Assembly (NCBI RefSeq): GCF_017948455.1 | Contig: NZ_JAFFSU010000006.1 | Location: 1 to 64,000, forward strand | DNA from: Streptomyces sp. GESEQ-4 | GTDB taxonomy: Bacteria > Actinomycetota > Actinomycetes > Streptomycetales > Streptomycetaceae | DNA length: 64,000 nt | Direction of reading: 5' to 3' | In this document: piece by piece, positions 61,833-64,000 of the stretch | Layout: each line of letters opens with the position of its first letter | Position numbering within the stretch: position 1 is the stretch's first letter | Program-made: the position numbers and the translations under genes | The notes under the pieces: generated by a model | Database searches by the model: none | What the model was told of the DNA's origin: nothing | What the model saw: the letters and a program-made list of their open reading frames with translations, nothing else

Positions 61833-62819
61833 CTAAGCGCACCACCACAGGAAACGCTCGCACGTCTCCGAAGGTGAGGGGTCCGGTGTCGGGTCCGAGG
61901 TGGGCGGGTTCGCGCTGGGGGCCGGGGTTTCGGCGGGGGACGAGGGGGCGGGGTCCGGGGTGGTGGGGTTCGGTGCCGGGGCCGCTGTCGCGGACTGGGC
62001 GTCCTGCTCGGCCTCTTCCTTGGTCGGCTTGTCGTCCTTCTCGGACTTGGACGGCGAGGGGGAGGTGGAGCCGGACGGGCTCGCGGTATCCGTCGTTCCG
62101 GCGGTGCCCTCCGCGTCGCCTGTCGGCTCGGCCGTCTCGTCCGCCTCCTTCGACGTGCCGCCCTCGGCGGACGCGTCGCCGCCCGCGGCCGCCGGTTTCG
62201 AAGGGGAACCCGGGGCGTCTATGCCGAGTTCCGCGAGGCTCAGGCCGGCGGCGGCGAGGATGAAGCCCGCGGATATGAGCACGGTCCGGCGACGGCGGCG
62301 ACGGTGGGCCGCAGCCTTGCGGTCGCGACGACTCGCGCCTCCGGAGGCCGGGTCCTCGTCGTCGGCACCCTCGGGGTCAAGCTCGTCGTCCGACTGGTCA
62401 CCGTCACCGACACCGACCGCCCCCACGGCGACCGTGACATCCCGCGCACGGCCCCGCCCCCGACGCCGACCACGCCGCCGGGCGGCACGTCCGTGGGGCT
62501 CGTCCTCGTCGTAATCGCCGTCATGACCGTCATCACCGTGGGCGTCACTCTCACCGGCGTCACCGGCGCGCGGCTCCTCGTACGCCCCACCGGAAGCTTC
62601 ATACGCCCCACCAGGCGCCTCGTAGAACCCCTCAGAGGCCCCGGGAGCGTCATACTCTCCCGACCCCCCGTACGCCCCGCCCGGAGCCTCGTACACCCCC
62701 GCATACGCCGCGCTCGCGCCCGCGCCCGCCCCCGCGTCAAGCGAGTCGGCCGGTGCGCCGCAGCCCGGGCAGGTCAGGGCGCCGTTCAGGTGCCTTTGGC
62801 ACGGGTGGCAGTAGTTCAT
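61833..62819 (-). CDS. SCO2400-family zinc-ribbon membrane protein
   Basis: A 328-residue protein beginning MNYCHPCQRHLNGALTCPGCGAPAD, a CxxC...CxxC zinc ribbon that I recall from the SCO2400 family. Next come a Gly/Tyr/Ala-rich repeat region (EAPGGAYGGSGEY and like units), an acidic then very basic stretch (RRRGRRRGRGRARD), one membrane segment (TVLISAGFILAAAGLSLAELGI) and a Ser/Thr/Pro-rich outside tail ending in CERFLWWC. Function unknown; a signalling or envelope role is possible. The tail Cys pair near the end could form a disulfide. Confidence 0.8.
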   Translation of the reverse strand: MNYCHPCQRHLNGALTCPGCGAPADSLDAGAGAGASAAYAGVYEAPGGAYGGSGEYDAPGASEGFYEAPGGAYEASGGAYEEPRAGDAGESDAHGDDGHDGDYDEDEPHGRAARRRGRRRGRGRARDVTVAVGAVGVGDGDQSDDELDPEGADDEDPASGGASRRDRKAAAHRRRRRRTVLISAGFILAAAGLSLAELGIDAPGSPSKPAAAGGDASAEGGTSKEADETAEPTGDAEGTAGTTDTASPSGSTSPSPSKSEKDDKPTKEEAEQDAQSATAAPAPNPTTPDPAPSSPAETPAPSANPPTSDPTPDPSPSETCERFLWWCA

Positions 62820-62968
62820 GACGCGAGGAGACTAAGTTCCTCGGACGTAACGTTCATAGTCACGGCTGTGAAAGTTGTGTAGGGAACTTCCGCTTCCGGT
62901 ATGGCGCGTTGACGCGGGGCATCGAAAGCTCTTCTCGAAACTGTCGAAACTGTTATGTGTTCGACCCA

Positions 62969-62998
62969 TTGACACCCAGACCACCCCGTCCTTACTGT
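62969..62998 (+). promoter_or_regulatory. Promoter of the enolase-superfamily gene
   Basis: Consensus TTGACA (62969-62974) with TACTGT (62993-62998) 18 bases on (or TTACTG at 17). Transcription would start near 63005, giving a leader of about 100 bases. Confidence 0.6.
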
Positions 62999-63007
62999 CA
63001 CGCCAGC

Positions 63008-63028
63008 ATTTCGAACGAGTGACGAAAT
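63008..63028. promoter_or_regulatory. Operator-like inverted repeat at the start of transcription
   Basis: ATTTCG (63008-63013) and CGAAAT (63023-63028) with nine bases between lie just behind the predicted start, a typical repressor position. Two CGAAACTGT copies lie upstream at 62936-62953. Behind the operator, AAGAACAGCCA repeats (63040-63050, 63059-63069). Confidence 0.5.
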
Positions 63029-63105
63029 ATCGAACACGCAAGAACAGCCAGCACAGCCAAGAACAGCCAAGAACAGAGCCGTCGACGCAGCAAGGGGCAA
63101 CTGCA

Positions 63106-64000
63106 GTGCGCATCACCGGAATCAGTACATACGTGGTCGGAACGCCGTGGCGCAATCTGACGTATGTCCAGGTGCACACCGACGAGGGGATCACGGGTGT
63201 CGGCGAGACCCGGATGCTGGGCCACACCGACGCGCTGATCGGCTACCTGCGGGAGGCCGAGAACAACCACATTCTCGGCTCCGACCCGTTCGCCACGGAA
63301 GACCTCGTGCGCCGGATGAAGTACGGGGACTACGGGCGGGCCGGCGAGATCGTGATGTCCGGGATCGCCGTCATCGAGATGGCCTGCTGGGACATCAAGG
63401 GCAAGGCGCTCGGCGTACCGGTGTGGCAGCTGCTCGGCGGCAAGGTCACCGACAAGGTCAAGGCCTACGCCAATGGCTGGTACACGACGGAGCGGACGCC
63501 GGAGGCCTACCACAAGGCCGCCCTGGAGGTCATGGCCCGCGGGTACAAGGCGCTCAAGATCGACCCCTTCGGGACCGGGCACTTCGAGCTGGACCACCAG
63601 CAGACCCTGTACGCCGTGTCGCTGATCGAGGCCGTGCGCGACGCCATCGGGCCGGACTCCGAGCTGATGCTGGAGATGCACGGCCGGTTCTCGCCCTCCA
63701 CCGCCGTCCGTCTCGCGCACGAGCTCGCGCCCTTCAAGCCCGCGTGGCTGGAAGAGCCCGTGCCGCCGGAGAACCTGAAGGCGCTCGAAAAGGTTTCGGC
63801 GAAGGTGGACATGCCCGTCGCCACCGGTGAGCGCATTCACGATCGCATCGAGTTCCGCGAGCTGTTCGAGAGCCAGGCCGTCGACATCCTGCAGCCCGAT
63901 GTCGGCCACATCGGCGGCATCTGGGAGACCCGTAAGCTCGCCGCCACCGCCGAGACCCACTACATGCTGGTCGCGCCGCACAATGTCGGCGGCTCCGTGC
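63106..64000 (+). CDS. Mandelate racemase / enolase-superfamily sugar-acid dehydratase, partial
   Basis: The first 298 codons; it runs off the right edge. The N-terminal capping domain (MRITGISTYVVGTPWRNLTYVQVHTDEGITGVGE) is followed by the barrel: Lys in GYKALKIDPFG, and three metal-binding acids in LMLEMHGRF, WLEEPVPPE and ATGERIH, with a His in DVGHIGG. The layout fits acid-sugar dehydratases that remove water from aldonic or aldaric acids; racemases and muconate cycloisomerases are alternatives. GTG 63106 follows AAGGGG. Its own promoter and a repressor-like site precede it. Confidence 0.88.
   Translation, partial: MRITGISTYVVGTPWRNLTYVQVHTDEGITGVGETRMLGHTDALIGYLREAENNHILGSDPFATEDLVRRMKYGDYGRAGEIVMSGIAVIEMACWDIKGKALGVPVWQLLGGKVTDKVKAYANGWYTTERTPEAYHKAALEVMARGYKALKIDPFGTGHFELDHQQTLYAVSLIEAVRDAIGPDSELMLEMHGRFSPSTAVRLAHELAPFKPAWLEEPVPPENLKALEKVSAKVDMPVATGERIHDRIEFRELFESQAVDILQPDVGHIGGIWETRKLAATAETHYMLVAPHNVGGSV

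Overview
The window looks like core chromosome of a Streptomyces (or very close actinobacterium). The DNA is very GC-rich, GTG and TTG starts are common, many genes have a -10-like box 6-7 bases before the start codon and so are probably leaderless, and the single tRNA, tRNA-Val(UAC), has CCA encoded. Two landmarks fix the neighbourhood: the homodimeric pyruvate dehydrogenase E1 gene aceE, and the fatty-acid synthase cluster fasR-fabD-fabH-acpP-fabF followed by a DUF3145 gene. From memory this matches the SCO2370-SCO2400 part of S. coelicolor; no database was searched.

Layout. 1-14 kb: mixed accessory genes (truncated GNAT, epoxide-hydrolase-like enzyme, DUF1801, SnoaL-like, methyltransferase, DUF3500, ABC-F protein with an elaborate leader, DUF4436, a hydrolase / GNAT / PaaX-regulator divergon with a 42-bp palindrome, ArsR plus MFS, TmrB-like P-loop protein). 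14.1 kb: tRNA-Val. 14-17 kb: DUF4097 lipoprotein, coiled-coil membrane protein, zinc-ribbon protein. 17-26 kb: a Ter (tellurite/stress) island with a HAD phosphatase, an 883-residue phosphoribosyltransferase/StiP fusion, a CitE-like lyase, four TerD-domain proteins and a TerC/DUF475 membrane protein. 26-31 kb: AhpE-type peroxiredoxin, DUF3052, aceE, potassium channel. 31-40 kb: small membrane protein, DHA2 exporter with divergent TetR, DUF1023 hydrolase, DUF4429-SHOCT, aldo/keto reductase with its MerR, GNAT, serine hydrolase, pirin. 40-46 kb: fatty-acid synthase cluster and DUF3145. 46-64 kb: lipoprotein SGNH hydrolase, galM, GH3 beta-glucosidase, a secreted C15-like protein lacking its catalytic Cys, EI24, AhpD-like protein, M14 peptidase plus EstB-like hydrolase, secreted lipase-like protein, oxidoreductase with divergent MarR, an SCO2400-like protein, and the start of an enolase-superfamily dehydratase.

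The most unusual feature is a set of short palindromic dispersed repeats. I separate four families (A-D), about a dozen copies in 64 kb. Most lie just past gene ends, some with C(UUCG)G hairpins. One copy each of families A and B lies inside an open reading frame and is translated in frame, giving the same SSAGASW peptide in two unrelated proteins. A family D copy occupies the space upstream of fasR. No phage, insertion sequence, CRISPR array or biosynthetic gene cluster was seen.
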